Shown here piece after piece: positions 1 through 9,162 of a stretch of DNA of 64,000 bases (the first letter of the stretch is position 1; every line of letters starts with the position of its first letter). The DNA comes from Pirellulaceae bacterium (GTDB lineage Bacteria > Planctomycetota > Planctomycetia > Pirellulales > Pirellulaceae), in contig JAGYIQ010000005.1 of the NCBI GenBank assembly GCA_018402565.1, positions 248,001 through 312,000 of the forward strand. The letters run 5' to 3'. The notes below the pieces were generated by a model. The model ran no database searches. It was not told where the DNA came from and saw only the letters and a program-made list of their open reading frames with translations. The position numbers were made by a program, and so were the translations under genes.

Positions 1-1
1 G

Positions 2-919
2 GTGCTGTGCCTGCTGACCTGGGGGGCGCGGGAGGTGTTGCTGCCCAAGTATCGCGAGATCCTATCGGTGAGTCCGCAGGAGATGCTGCGTGGCCAGCCG
101 CTGCCGGTGGTCTCCCAAATCGACTACGACTCGTTGATCATGTTCCGCGGCCAAGAGATTGACCTCTCCCGCCGGACCATCCACGGCATCGATCTGCAAC
201 TGCCGCGCGACTTGCAGCCCAGTCCTGGAGCCGGGCCAGCCGCCGCTGGCACTGGCACTGCCACGCCAGAACTTCCCGTGGATCGAGCCGTGGACCCGCC
301 GGGGCAGGACCCGCGGAGGGACAGGCCGATCGGTGGTGGCGGCGGGCAATTGAAGGCCAAGCTAGCGGTCTGGCAGCCGGCGACCGAGCAGCACCCGGGC
401 GGCTTTTTGCTGGAGGGCGTGGAACTGCCTGAGACTTGGGCGGGATCTGCTAGCGTTGTGCAGAATGGCGAGCCGCGGGTGTTGTTGCCGAGTGACCAGG
501 CGTGGTTGGAGGCGGACCAGTGTTTTGTGCCGACCCACTTGAGTTTGTGGCAGTTGGCGCGGGGTGCGGCTTGGTTCCGGTCGGCTTCTTTGGCAGAACT
601 GGTGGCCATCAATCGCAGCGGCAGCGTGCGTTTGCCGGCGGCCCATCGAGTGGAAATGCATTGGCGCTTATTGCGGCCGTGGATGGATTTTATGTTGTTG
701 TTGATCGGCTTGCCGTTGGTGTTGCGACCGGGTGGTCAGAAGCTCGTGGTGGCCGCGGGGTACTGCGCCCTGTTGATGTTGGGCGTGCAGTTGTTGATCA
801 TGGCCGCCCAGTTTCTCGGGGGTCAACAGATTCTCAAGCCAGCCGCTTTTGCCGCTTGGTTGCCGCTGCTGGTGTCGTTACCGATCGCCGTCTGGTCCTA
901 CCAACGCTTCAACTATTGA
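2..919 (+). CDS. LptF/LptG-family permease, C-terminal part (5' end outside window)
   Basis: The gene enters from the left edge, so its true start is not visible. The visible 305 residues have a hydrophilic periplasmic-type middle section, then hydrophobic segments over about residues 228-300, ending in Tyr just before a TGA stop. This layout, and the RPWMDFMLLLIGLPLVL-type segment in which the last membrane helices begin, fit the YjgP/YjgQ (LptF/LptG) permeases of the lipopolysaccharide export ABC transporter. The next gene on the same strand is an LptD-like outer-membrane protein, which supports an envelope lipid-export role. A Pro/Gly/Ala-rich stretch near residues 70-110 looks like a lineage-specific loop. 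LptF and LptG cannot be told apart here. Confidence 0.72.
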   Translation: MLCLLTWGAREVLLPKYREILSVSPQEMLRGQPLPVVSQIDYDSLIMFRGQEIDLSRRTIHGIDLQLPRDLQPSPGAGPAAAGTGTATPELPVDRAVDPPGQDPRRDRPIGGGGGQLKAKLAVWQPATEQHPGGFLLEGVELPETWAGSASVVQNGEPRVLLPSDQAWLEADQCFVPTHLSLWQLARGAAWFRSASLAELVAINRSGSVRLPAAHRVEMHWRLLRPWMDFMLLLIGLPLVLRPGGQKLVVAAGYCALLMLGVQLLIMAAQFLGGQQILKPAAFAAWLPLLVSLPIAVWSYQRFNY

Positions 920-1003
920 GTTCTGCGGGCGGGTCGGGGCCCGTGCCTCCAATTGCAGAAACTTATATTGCGGCTGATTTCCTGCGTTTCTATACTCGGC
1001 TGT

Positions 1004-1023
1004 CGCAATAAAGGATTATTGCG
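1004..1023 (+). promoter_or_regulatory. Perfect 8-bp hairpin with AGGA loop ahead of the LptD-like gene
   Basis: CGCAATAA (1004-1011) and TTATTGCG (1016-1023) are exact reverse complements, and the four-base loop is AGGA, a Shine-Dalgarno core. The GTG start of the downstream gene is at 1033, so the ribosome-binding element would lie in a hairpin loop somewhat far from the start. This is seen directly. A role in translational control is inference. Confidence 0.4.
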
Positions 1024-1032
1024 TCGTGTTCC

Positions 1033-4000
1033 GTGCCAGGATGGTCAGGTAGAACGCTTTTGATTCGGCTCCGCGTAACCCGTTGCTCTTGTGTTAGCGC
1101 TGCCCGCGTGCGGGGTGAGCCCGGCCGGATTGCGTGCGGAGGGTTGATCGCGTGGCTGTGGCTTGGCCTGGGTGCGTTGTCGACGGCCTTTGCGCAGGCC
1201 CCACTGGCGCAGCAACAACCGGACTTCGGTCGCTACCGGGGCGGCGAATCGGCGCCAGCGGCCTTGGGCTTGCCGGCGTTCCAGCCGACGGATGGCAACA
1301 GCAGTAGCGTCATCGAGTGGGGGTCGAGCGGCTCGAGTTTCCGCGGCACGCCCGAGCCGGCGCAAGCGTGGCAGCCCAGCCAGGACGGGCCCCAAGCCGT
1401 GTTCGGCCTACTGCCACCGCTCAATAGCCCCAATACCGGAGCGCAATCGCCAGGTACTTGGCCCACGGGAGCAGCGGCACAGGGCCTGGCAGGTCCGGGT
1501 CTGGCAGGTCCGGGCCTGGCAGGTGTCGGTGCCTCGGCTGCGACTACGCCATCGTCCTCCGGCACCGCTTTGAGCGGCGAAAGTGGCCAGCCGGTCCAGG
1601 TGCAGATCTTTCCCCGCAATGCCGGCGTGGACTTGAACGTCAGGAATTTGCCTGGGCGGGTACCGGGCGAAGAAGTCGTCTTGGCCACTGGCGGGGTGCG
1701 GGTGGTGATCGACAGTCCGGCGTTGATGCAACCGACGGGTGATGGCTTATCGAACTTGGGCCGCGGCGAGCGGTTGATCATCCAAGCCGATAACTTGGTG
1801 GCCTGGACCAATCGCCTGTCCTTTCTGGGTGGTTCAAACGAGGCCCCACGGTGGGAACTGTACTTGGAGGGCAATGTGATCTTCGCGTTGGGCCAGCGGG
1901 TCGTCTACGCGACCAAGATGTTCTACGACGTGAATCAACAACGCGGCACGATCCTGGATGCGGAGATATTGTCGCCGGTGGCCGAACAATACGAAGGCCT
2001 GATTCGCTTGCGGGCCGACGTGTTGCAGCAGGTCAATCCACAGCAATTTCGAGCTTATGGCGTGGGGGCCACGACCAGTCGCTTGGGGGTACCGAACTAT
2101 TGGTTCAGTTCCAACGAGGTCAATTTGACGAGGACGCAAGCCTACGCGGTCGACCCGACCACCGGCGCGGTGCCATTCGATCCGCTGACAGGTGAGCCAA
2201 CGGTCCAGGATCGATTTGCAGTGGATAGCTACGACAATTTTATCAACGTCCTGGGTCGCAAGGTGCTGTATTGGCCGGTCTTCAAAACCGATCTGGATAA
2301 CCCGCAGTACTACCTCGAGAACTTTTCTGTCGGAAATGACGGCATTTTTGGATTTCAGGCCCGCTCGCGCTGGAACATGAACCAGGTCTTGGGCTTGACC
2401 CCGATGGAGGGTACACGCTGGACCGGGGCTTTGGACTACTTGTCCAATCGCGGCGTGGCACTCGGTTCTCGCGTTACTTACGACCGTGCCAATGGCTTTA
2501 TCTTCCCTGGTGTGACCAAGGGCTTTTCCGATTCGTGGTTCTTGTTGTCAGATCAAGGGGTAGATAACCTGGGGCTGGATCGACGGCAGACGCCGATTGA
2601 GGAAACGCTGCGTGGTCGATCGATTCGGCGGCACGACCATCGCTTCGTCAATGGTGATCGGTTCTTGGGTGAGTATGGCCAGATCAGCGATCGCAATTTT
2701 TTGGAGCAGTTTTACGAACGCGAGTGGGACGAGGAAAAAGACTTAGCGACGAGTCTGCGATACCAGCGACTCCGCGAGAATCGCTTGTTTGAGGTGGGGG
2801 GCGACGGCAACGTCAACGACTTTTTCACCCAGACGCAGTGGTTGCCGCGGGCGGATTTTCATTGGCTGGCGCAGCCGGTGTTTGGTTCTTCGGTCACATG
2901 GCATTCGCACTCGCATGTTGGCTACGCCGACCTGAAAGTGGGCGACGCGCCGACCAATCCGGTGGACTTGGCCAAGTACACTCCCTTGGCTTGGGAGGCA
3001 GAGCGAGAAGGGCTGCGGGCGGGCACCCGCCATGAGTTGGAGTTCCCGGTCCAGTTGGGGCCACTCAAAGCGGTCCCCTACCTGTTGGGCGACGCAACTT
3101 ACTGGGGAGAAGACTTGAACGGCACCGAGGTCACGCGGCTGTACGGCCAAGGCGGCGTTCGCACCAGCCTGCCGTTCTGGACGGCCGATCCCACGGTCCA
3201 AAGCGAGTTGTTCAACTTGAATGGGCTGGCCCACAAGGTCAACATCGTCACGGACTTCCTCTACGCCGACGCCAATCAGGACTTGGATCGCTTTCCTTTG
3301 TACGACGCTTTGGACGACGATGCACAGGAACACTTCCGCCGCCGATTTCTGTTCGACACCTTTGGCTTGGGAGTCGGCGACAACGTGCCGCTGGCCTTTG
3401 ATGAACGATTCTTTGCTCTGCGATCCGGCTTGCAGCGATACGTCTCGGCGCCCAGCAAAGAGATCGCCGATGATCTGACGGTCGTACGGCTGGGTGTGCA
3501 GCAACGGTGGCAGACCAAACGCGGCACGCCGGGCAATCAACGGGTGGTCGATTGGATCACCTTGGACCTGAACGGTCATTACTTCCCCGAGAGCGATCGC
3601 GACAACTTTGGTGAAGAATTTGGCATGTTGGATTACGACTTTCGTTGGCACATTGGCGATCGACTGGCGTTCTTGTCCGACGGCTACTTCGATACGTTTC
3701 AAGATGGCTTACAAACGGCCAGCGTAGGTTTGGCGGCCAATCGCCCCGAGCAAGGCGACGTGTACTTGGGTTTCCGCAACATCGATGGGCCGATCAACAG
3801 CAAGACGGTCAATCTGCGATTTAACTATCGACTGAGTCACAAGTGGGTGTTGCGGGCCAGCAACTCGTGGGACTTCGGCGGCACCGGACAGATCGGACAA
3901 ACGCTGGGTGCGACTTATATCGGCGAGAGTTTCCTCTGGTACGCGGGCACCAACATCGACTACAGCCGCGACAACTTTGGTTTTATATTTAGCATCGAGC

Positions 4001-4080
4001 CCCGCGGGGTGCGCGGTGGTCGACTGGGTCGGTTGGGCGGCGCCACGATCCCAGCGCCCGGCATCGTGGGTATCGAGTGA
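1033..4080 (+). CDS. LptD-like (OstA family) outer-membrane protein
   Basis: This 1015-residue exported protein has a signal-peptide-like segment at about residues 36-56 ending near AFAQA, then a Pro/Gly/Ala-rich region with a short repeat (GLAGP three times). Next comes an OstA/LptA-like domain around residues 210-340 and a long beta-rich C-terminal region with alternating aromatic/polar strands, as in the LptD barrel. Proteins of this family insert lipopolysaccharide or related lipids into the outer membrane. The upstream LptF/G-type permease supports the assignment. The GTG start is chosen because the frame opens there and gives a workable N-terminus; an AGGA lies in a hairpin loop upstream. 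It is longer than the E. coli protein (about 780 residues), mostly because of the N-terminal low-complexity part. Whether this organism makes LPS cannot be judged here. Confidence 0.68.
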   Translation: MPGWSGRTLLIRLRVTRCSCVSAARVRGEPGRIACGGLIAWLWLGLGALSTAFAQAPLAQQQPDFGRYRGGESAPAALGLPAFQPTDGNSSSVIEWGSSGSSFRGTPEPAQAWQPSQDGPQAVFGLLPPLNSPNTGAQSPGTWPTGAAAQGLAGPGLAGPGLAGVGASAATTPSSSGTALSGESGQPVQVQIFPRNAGVDLNVRNLPGRVPGEEVVLATGGVRVVIDSPALMQPTGDGLSNLGRGERLIIQADNLVAWTNRLSFLGGSNEAPRWELYLEGNVIFALGQRVVYATKMFYDVNQQRGTILDAEILSPVAEQYEGLIRLRADVLQQVNPQQFRAYGVGATTSRLGVPNYWFSSNEVNLTRTQAYAVDPTTGAVPFDPLTGEPTVQDRFAVDSYDNFINVLGRKVLYWPVFKTDLDNPQYYLENFSVGNDGIFGFQARSRWNMNQVLGLTPMEGTRWTGALDYLSNRGVALGSRVTYDRANGFIFPGVTKGFSDSWFLLSDQGVDNLGLDRRQTPIEETLRGRSIRRHDHRFVNGDRFLGEYGQISDRNFLEQFYEREWDEEKDLATSLRYQRLRENRLFEVGGDGNVNDFFTQTQWLPRADFHWLAQPVFGSSVTWHSHSHVGYADLKVGDAPTNPVDLAKYTPLAWEAEREGLRAGTRHELEFPVQLGPLKAVPYLLGDATYWGEDLNGTEVTRLYGQGGVRTSLPFWTADPTVQSELFNLNGLAHKVNIVTDFLYADANQDLDRFPLYDALDDDAQEHFRRRFLFDTFGLGVGDNVPLAFDERFFALRSGLQRYVSAPSKEIADDLTVVRLGVQQRWQTKRGTPGNQRVVDWITLDLNGHYFPESDRDNFGEEFGMLDYDFRWHIGDRLAFLSDGYFDTFQDGLQTASVGLAANRPEQGDVYLGFRNIDGPINSKTVNLRFNYRLSHKWVLRASNSWDFGGTGQIGQTLGATYIGESFLWYAGTNIDYSRDNFGFIFSIEPRGVRGGRLGRLGGATIPAPGIVGIE

Positions 4081-4113
4081 TCCAGGGCCAGTGACCGAGG
4101 AGGAAGCCAGCGG

Positions 4114-4506
4114 ATGACGGAGTGGGATCGAGCGAACCGGCCCCCGCGGACATGGCGGGCCAAGTTCAGCGACGCGTTTATCGGAGTGGCTTGGGGCGTT
4201 GCCGGACAGAGCAGCTTCGTCGTGCACGGCGCGGCCTGCATCGCCGTCGTGCTGGCTGGACTCTGGTTGGGGCTGGAACCGTGGCAGTGGACCGCGGTGC
4301 TCTTGGTCAGCGGGCTGGTGGTTTGCCTGGAGTTGATCAATTCGGCGATCGAGGCCCTGGCACCGGCAGTCACCCAAAAGTACGATCCGCAGATCGATCG
4401 CTGCTTGAAGATCGCCAGCGGCGCGGTGCTGGTCGCCGCCGGTGTGGCGGTCCTGGTGGGCCTGATCGTCTTTCTGCCGCTGCTGCGAGCCAAGTTCTTC
4501 GGCTGA
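4114..4506 (+). CDS. DgkA-like diacylglycerol/undecaprenol kinase family membrane protein
   Basis: This 130-residue protein has three predicted membrane helices and the family signature ELINSAIEAL at about residues 70-79, matching the Glu-x-x-Asn-x-x-x-Glu motif of prokaryotic DgkA. DgkA enzymes phosphorylate diacylglycerol or undecaprenol at the inner membrane. Two acidic positions that usually follow the motif look replaced: the Asp four residues after the second Glu is Pro, and the Asp after the conserved Lys is Ile (DRCLKIASGAV). Activity is therefore uncertain. A strong GAGGAGG ribosome-binding site precedes the ATG. The gene follows the LptD-like gene by 33 bases, probably in one operon, and converges on the cysteine desulfurase gene with only 4 bases between stops. 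Confidence 0.75.
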   Translation: MTEWDRANRPPRTWRAKFSDAFIGVAWGVAGQSSFVVHGAACIAVVLAGLWLGLEPWQWTAVLLVSGLVVCLELINSAIEALAPAVTQKYDPQIDRCLKIASGAVLVAAGVAVLVGLIVFLPLLRAKFFG

Positions 4507-4510
4507 GTTG

Positions 4511-5674
4511 TCAGTCCTGCACGGGCGTCTCGACCAGCGATTGCCAGGCCGCTACCAACGATTGGCTGGCCTGTTCGATCTGCTGGGCGGTCGTCTCGCG
4601 TCCCAGCGACAGGCGGACCGTGCCGCGAGCGATTTCGACCGACAGCCCGAGATTCTCCAAGGTGGCCGAGCGACTGCCGCTGCCGCTGTGACAGGCGGAA
4701 CCGGTCGAGGCGTAGACGTCGCTGGCACGTTGTAGGATCTCGTGCCCAGCAACGCCGGGGAACACGACACTCAGGGTGTTGGGCAACCGCGGGGCGCTGA
4801 GGGCATTGATGCGCAGACCGGGGATCTGGGCCGTCAGGGCTGCGGCCAACTCGTCGCGGAGGGTCGCCGTGGCTTGCTGGGGGGCTTCCCCTTGGGCCAC
4901 CAGCCATTGGCAGGCGCGACCCAGTCCAACGATGCCGGGCACGTTCTCGGTTCCCGGTCGCAGCCCTCGTTCGTGCTGCGCCCCGGAAGCCACCGCGTGA
5001 ACGGGTGTGCCAAAGCGGATGTACAGGGCCCCCACACCTTTGGGGGCGTAACATTTGTGCCCAGCCAAAGCCAATAGGTTCACCCCCAGTTCATCGACTT
5101 GGAAGCTGATTTTTCCGAGGGTCTGAGCGGCATCGCTGTGGAAGATGATCTCGCGATCCTGCAGCATGGCCGCCATGTCGGCCAAGGGCTGGATGGCGCC
5201 GGTCTCGTTGTTGGCATGCATGATCGACACCAGCCGCGTGTCGTGCCGCAAGGCCGCTTTGACGGTCTCGGGTTCAACCACCCCATCATAGTTCGAGGGC
5301 ACGTAGGTCACCGCCCAGCCCAGTCGCTCCAGGCGGCGGATGGGCTCCAACACGGCTGGATGCTCGATCTGCGAGGTCACGATGTGGCCGTCGGCTTGAC
5401 CCTCAATGGTTTGGCCCTCACCGAGCAAACAACCGAGAATCGCCAAGTTATTGCTCTCGGTTCCGCCACTGGTAAAGAAGATCTCTTCGCGGTCGGCACC
5501 GATCGCCGCCGCCACATGCATGCGGGCGTCCTCGATGGCCTCCGCGGCCGCGCGGCCCAAGGGATGATTGCTGGAAGGGTTGCCGTAGTGCCGTTGCAAG
5601 AATGGCAGCATGGCCTCGACCACTTCCTCGGCCACCGGCGTTGTCGCGTTATAATCTAAATAAATCGGTTTCAC
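4511..5674 (-). CDS. Cysteine desulfurase (NifS/IscS family, class V aminotransferase)
   Basis: The protein opens with the family hallmark IYLDYNATTPV and is about 387 residues, normal for IscS/NifS. The PLP lysine lies in AGHKCYAPKG, with the upstream HSDAAQ motif binding the cofactor. The persulfide cysteine lies in TGSACHSGSG near residue 330. The enzyme removes sulfur from cysteine for Fe-S cluster or tRNA thiolation pathways. I chose the GTG start at 5674 because GGAGAAG sits six bases upstream of it and the protein then begins MKPIYLDYN; a frame extending to 5710 only adds unrelated residues. No iscU or other Fe-S genes are adjacent, so the acceptor is unknown. It is probably the last gene of a minus-strand group with the membrane protein and the SDR. 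Confidence 0.93.
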   Translation of the reverse strand: MKPIYLDYNATTPVAEEVVEAMLPFLQRHYGNPSSNHPLGRAAAEAIEDARMHVAAAIGADREEIFFTSGGTESNNLAILGCLLGEGQTIEGQADGHIVTSQIEHPAVLEPIRRLERLGWAVTYVPSNYDGVVEPETVKAALRHDTRLVSIMHANNETGAIQPLADMAAMLQDREIIFHSDAAQTLGKISFQVDELGVNLLALAGHKCYAPKGVGALYIRFGTPVHAVASGAQHERGLRPGTENVPGIVGLGRACQWLVAQGEAPQQATATLRDELAAALTAQIPGLRINALSAPRLPNTLSVVFPGVAGHEILQRASDVYASTGSACHSGSGSRSATLENLGLSVEIARGTVRLSLGRETTAQQIEQASQSLVAAWQSLVETPVQD

Positions 5675-5765
5675 AAAAATCTTCTCCAGGAGAGGCTGTC
5701 GCCGGATCACCGAGTCCCTGTATCACCGAGTCCAAGAAATCCCATCCAAGCCACGGAACCGGCGA

Positions 5766-5806
5766 CCACGGAGCAGGTAACTGCGGAGCAGGTAACCACG
5801 GAGCAG
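5766..5806. repeat. 15-bp tandem direct repeat, 2.7 copies
   Basis: The unit CCACGGAGCAGGTAA (5766-5780) is followed by CTGCGGAGCAGGTAA and a partial third copy. It lies between the membrane protein gene and the cysteine desulfurase gene. No function is apparent. Confidence 0.7.
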
Positions 5807-5817
5807 AAGTCGAGGGA

Positions 5818-6372
5818 TCAGACCACCCAAGCGGGGGCCGAGGTGAGTCGCAGCCATTGGGGCGCCAGTCGACCGACAACGGAAGTGGCCAGGATGACAC
5901 CGAGCAGACTGCCGGGCAAGGTACCCACGATGACAGCCAGTACCAAGCCGACCTCGCTGCCGGCCATCAGCACGGCCAGAACAGCGACCGCCGCGACCGC
6001 GGCGGTCACGCAGGCCACCATACAGAGGGCGGCCACCAATAGCAGCCCAGCGACGGCGACCATGGACATGAGTGGCCAGAAGCAGTAGAGGGACAAGGCG
6101 GGTCGCTGGCCGTAGTATTCGGCCACACAGACCTTCAAGCGAGCGTGATACATGCCCACGGCCCAGACGCCGACCAGCAGGATCACCGCCCAGTGCCGCA
6201 GGTCCCACTCGCGGGCATCCCAGGGGACTGCGAATACTAGCTTCAGAAGAACCGCGGCGTAGGCCACAACCAACAACAGCGTCTCAACGGTCACGCGATT
6301 GGCCATCCGCAGCACGTACTCCAAGGGCAACGGCTGCTGGGCGTGAAATTCGCGAACAGGAGGAGTCGCCAT
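5818..6372 (-). CDS. Hypothetical integral membrane protein
   Basis: This 184-residue protein has about four hydrophobic stretches: residues 30-48, 62-76, 95-125 (very Val/Ala-rich) and 135-165. The N-terminus and the loop around residues 78-95 are charged. I do not recognise a family. The gene starts 12 bases after the stop of the RmlD-like SDR gene on the same strand, so the two are almost certainly co-transcribed. It could belong to a Yip1/DUF-type small membrane family, but no diagnostic motif is visible. The coding call rests on codon bias like that of its neighbours, a coherent membrane topology and tight spacing. Confidence 0.65.
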   Translation of the reverse strand: MATPPVREFHAQQPLPLEYVLRMANRVTVETLLLVVAYAAVLLKLVFAVPWDAREWDLRHWAVILLVGVWAVGMYHARLKVCVAEYYGQRPALSLYCFWPLMSMVAVAGLLLVAALCMVACVTAAVAAVAVLAVLMAGSEVGLVLAVIVGTLPGSLLGVILATSVVGRLAPQWLRLTSAPAWVV

Positions 6373-6384
6373 CGGTCACGTGCC

Positions 6385-7473
6385 TTAGGATGGAAAAGTG
6401 GGCTCGCGGGGTATGCGATACAAACACCGAGCGATCTGGGCCGGGGAACCTGGAGGCAACTCGGCCCGGCGGTAGTGCCACTGGGGGTCAGTGGGAATCA
6501 ACCGCGGGTCTTCTGGCCACGGTCGAAACACGGGCCGGCCCAACAGCTGCAACAGCTTCCCGCTGTCCATTGTGACATCACCGGCTCGCGGTGGCATCGG
6601 TCCCGCCTCCAGCCGCGGGCAACCCAGCAGCAGGTCGGGATCGTAGCCACCCACCAAGTTTACGATCTGAGCGATCTGATACAAGCTCAGACGCGTCGGG
6701 CCGCCGGCATGGTACAAGCCGCCCCACTCCCCCGCCAGCATGGTCTCCAGGACCTCGTTCAGGCACTCGACGTATGTCGGCGTCCGGAACTCATCATAGT
6801 ATAGCGTCGCGGGGAAGCCTTTGGCAAATCGCGATTGTATCCAATCGATCGCCCCGGCGTGACCGTTGAAGCTCAGTCCCATCGGCAGCGAGATCCGCAG
6901 GACCGCCGCATCCGGTCGCCCGGCCTGCAGCAGTTGTTCCGCCTGCACCATGGTCTGGCCGTAGACCGTCACGGGGTCGGTCGGATCGCTCTCGCGGTAC
7001 CCCCCCGGCCCCTCGCCCGAGTAGACCAAGTCGATGGACAGGTGCACCAAGCGGGTCGGGGGCGCCCCGCTGGGTCGCATTTCGTCGGCCACCTCCAACA
7101 GCGATTCGACACTGGACACGTTGACCCGCTGGGCCATGGCCGGGTCCAACTCGCAGCTCTTCAGGGCACAGCTGCCGCCGCAATTGAGAATGCTGCGAAA
7201 CGGATACTGGCGGAACAGCTCCCGCAACTGCTGGCGGTCCTCCGGGTCCAAGCCGACGATCCCCTCGCCCGTCAATCGCCAATTGACTCGCGGCCGGATC
7301 CCGATCACCTGGCCGGGGTACTTGAGCTGCAGATAATGGAACAGATTGAAGCCCACGACCCCGGCCACCCCCGTCACCAGGATCGGCAGCCGCCCCGCCC
7401 ACTCCAAATGAGGCCGCTCGTCGCGGGGCTGGTTGAGTTCGTACGGGCAAAACGGTAAGGTTGCAGCCATCAT
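6385..7473 (-). CDS. RmlD-like NAD(P)-dependent sugar-nucleotide reductase/epimerase family (SDR)
   Basis: An extended-SDR Rossmann fold begins near residue 30 with VTGVAGVVGFNLF, the Gly-x-x-Gly-x-x-Gly type nucleotide-binding loop. The mid-region (LNCGGSCALKSCELDP, then RLVHLSIDLVYSGEG) resembles dTDP-4-dehydrorhamnose reductase and the MAT2B-like branch of that family. The catalytic Tyr is present in VYGQTM near residue 171, but the Lys expected four residues later is Met. This suggests altered chemistry or a binding role. The protein is about 362 residues, longer than RmlD (about 300). Two ATGs (7473 and 7470) follow a TTG, so the exact start is uncertain by a codon or two. The small membrane protein gene follows immediately. 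Confidence 0.75.
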   Translation of the reverse strand: MMAATLPFCPYELNQPRDERPHLEWAGRLPILVTGVAGVVGFNLFHYLQLKYPGQVIGIRPRVNWRLTGEGIVGLDPEDRQQLRELFRQYPFRSILNCGGSCALKSCELDPAMAQRVNVSSVESLLEVADEMRPSGAPPTRLVHLSIDLVYSGEGPGGYRESDPTDPVTVYGQTMVQAEQLLQAGRPDAAVLRISLPMGLSFNGHAGAIDWIQSRFAKGFPATLYYDEFRTPTYVECLNEVLETMLAGEWGGLYHAGGPTRLSLYQIAQIVNLVGGYDPDLLLGCPRLEAGPMPPRAGDVTMDSGKLLQLLGRPVFRPWPEDPRLIPTDPQWHYRRAELPPGSPAQIARCLYRIPREPTFPS

Positions 7474-7629
7474 CAAGTCCGAGCGAGCGGAGAAAGAAAA
7501 CCAGCGGAACCGACTGCCGACGACGGTCCACCGATACGCGGTGCGGTTCCGAGCGGGGAACCGCAGAGTTTAACCCGAGCACAACTTAACGCAAATACAA
7601 CGAAACACGAAGCACCTGCGGGATCGCCC

Positions 7630-8436
7630 ATGTCGACTTTCCGAATCAAAATATGCGGGCTGACTCGGGTGGCTGACGCCTTGGCCGCCGCAGCCGCGGG
7701 CGCCGACGCGATTGGCCTGAACTTCAGCAGCCGCAGCAAACGCGGCATCTCGGCCGACCAAGCCGCCCAGATCTGCTCGGCGGTCAAGGCGCAGTCCCCA
7801 AACGTCTGCTGTGTGGGCGTGTTTGTCGAGCACCCTCCGGAGCAGATCGAGCAGATCGCTCGAACCGTCGGCCTGGATCTGATCCAATTGCACGGCGACC
7901 ACCCCGTCGAAACGCTGGCGAGAGCCTGGTCGCGGCCGCTGCTCTGGGTCCTACGGGTGCCGGCCACGGCCCCCGCCGATTTGGCCCAAACCTGCGTTTC
8001 AGCCGCCCAAGCCGCTGTCCAGGCGACCGCTCAGTTCGCTGGCCGGACGGCCAGTACACCGTTACCCACTTCGGGCGCGGGCTGGCAAGCTGGGTTGCCT
8101 GCCGGCTCCCCCGCGAGGCTGGCCGGCATCTTGGTCGATGCTTACTCGCCGGCCGGCTATGGTGGGACCGGCGAAACGATCGATTGGCAGACCTTCGGCC
8201 AGCGGCACGCGTGGCGGGAGCTGGGCTGGAGCGACGCGGATTGGCCGCGGGACATGCCCCTGGTCTTGGCCGGTGGCCTGCATCCCGGCAACGTGGCGAC
8301 CGCGATCGCGCAAGCCGCACCGACCGCCGTCGATGTCGCCAGTGGCGTGGAGACCGCGCCCGGCATCAAGTGTCCAGAAAAAATGGCCGCCTTTATCGCC
8401 GCCGCCGGCGGGGCCTCGCCGAACCCGGGAGAATAA
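7630..8436 (+). CDS. trpF: Phosphoribosylanthranilate isomerase
   Basis: TrpF converts phosphoribosylanthranilate to CdRP in tryptophan synthesis and is a cytoplasmic TIM barrel. Visible signatures are KICGLTR near residue 5 (catalytic Cys), GADAIGLNF, LIQLHGD, ILVDAY with the catalytic Asp, GGTGETIDW and LAGGLHPGNV. The end matches the family pattern AVDVASGVE. At 268 residues it is about 55 longer than typical. The extra residues are an Ala/Gly/Pro-rich insertion around residues 115-155, between the HGD strand and the ILVDAY strand. No other trp gene is adjacent. The ATG at 7630 fits the N-terminal strand exactly. Confidence 0.94.
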   Translation: MSTFRIKICGLTRVADALAAAAAGADAIGLNFSSRSKRGISADQAAQICSAVKAQSPNVCCVGVFVEHPPEQIEQIARTVGLDLIQLHGDHPVETLARAWSRPLLWVLRVPATAPADLAQTCVSAAQAAVQATAQFAGRTASTPLPTSGAGWQAGLPAGSPARLAGILVDAYSPAGYGGTGETIDWQTFGQRHAWRELGWSDADWPRDMPLVLAGGLHPGNVATAIAQAAPTAVDVASGVETAPGIKCPEKMAAFIAAAGGASPNPGE

Positions 8437-8569
8437 CCGCTGGCCGGGCACCCGCACACGACGCCCCAGCTCCGCGATTTTCGGAGCTTCCGTTAGCGGT
8501 TGCGGCAAGTAAACTGCCAGAGGGGTGGTCGATCGATCGGACGGTGGCTTGAGCATCGGGAGTCAATCA

Positions 8570-9007
8570 ATGGCAACAACAAGTGGCAAGAGGCTCGGCT
8601 TGAGCGGTTGGAGCGGGGTTTTTCTACTCGGCCTACTCCTTTGGGCGACTGGGGGCAGTGACGCCGCCCAGGCGGCCGAATGGACCGATGAGCTGGCGGG
8701 ACGCTGGCGCGGGCAATGGACCACCCAAGCGGACGGGGGGCGTCGCCCGCACCAGGGGACACTGCGGATGAACCTGCGGCCGCTGGGGGACGGCAGCTAC
8801 CAGGGCACGTTTGTCGGCCGGTTTGCGGTGGTCATCCCCTACGCCTACCGGGCCCGCGTCGAACGGGTGGGCGATACCCTGACCTCCAGCAAGCGTCTGG
8901 GCCCCTTCGGCAGCTACGACATGCAACTGCGGCCAGGGCCCGGTGGAACCCTGCAAGGAGGCTGGTCGGCCGGCTCCGAACGAGGCGGAATCTCCCTCCG
9001 CCGCTGA
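8570..9007 (+). CDS. Hypothetical exported protein
   Basis: The protein has about 145 residues and begins with a Lys/Arg n-region and a hydrophobic core (VFLLGLLLWAT) ending near AAQAA, a convincing signal peptide. The mature part is about 110 residues, rich in Gly and beta-type alternation (WRGQWTTQ, GSYQGTFVGRF, GTLQGGWSAG), as in small beta-barrel or lipocalin-like proteins. I cannot name a family. I chose ATG 8570 because GGGAG lies 7-8 bases upstream; a GTG at 8525 would place an unlikely extension before the signal peptide. Confidence 0.62.
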   Translation: MATTSGKRLGLSGWSGVFLLGLLLWATGGSDAAQAAEWTDELAGRWRGQWTTQADGGRRPHQGTLRMNLRPLGDGSYQGTFVGRFAVVIPYAYRARVERVGDTLTSSKRLGPFGSYDMQLRPGPGGTLQGGWSAGSERGGISLRR

Positions 9008-9162
9008 AAATCGCCCGATTCGACTGGGCAAGGGCCGCAAAATTGGTCGAAACCCCTTCCATCGGCGCCCGGCGTCCGTTAAACTGTCGCCCCACGATCG
9101 ACTGGCCTCCGGTATTTTTACTCGCCAAAAGTGGGTGAGTGAAGCGAAAGGTTTGAGTACTT

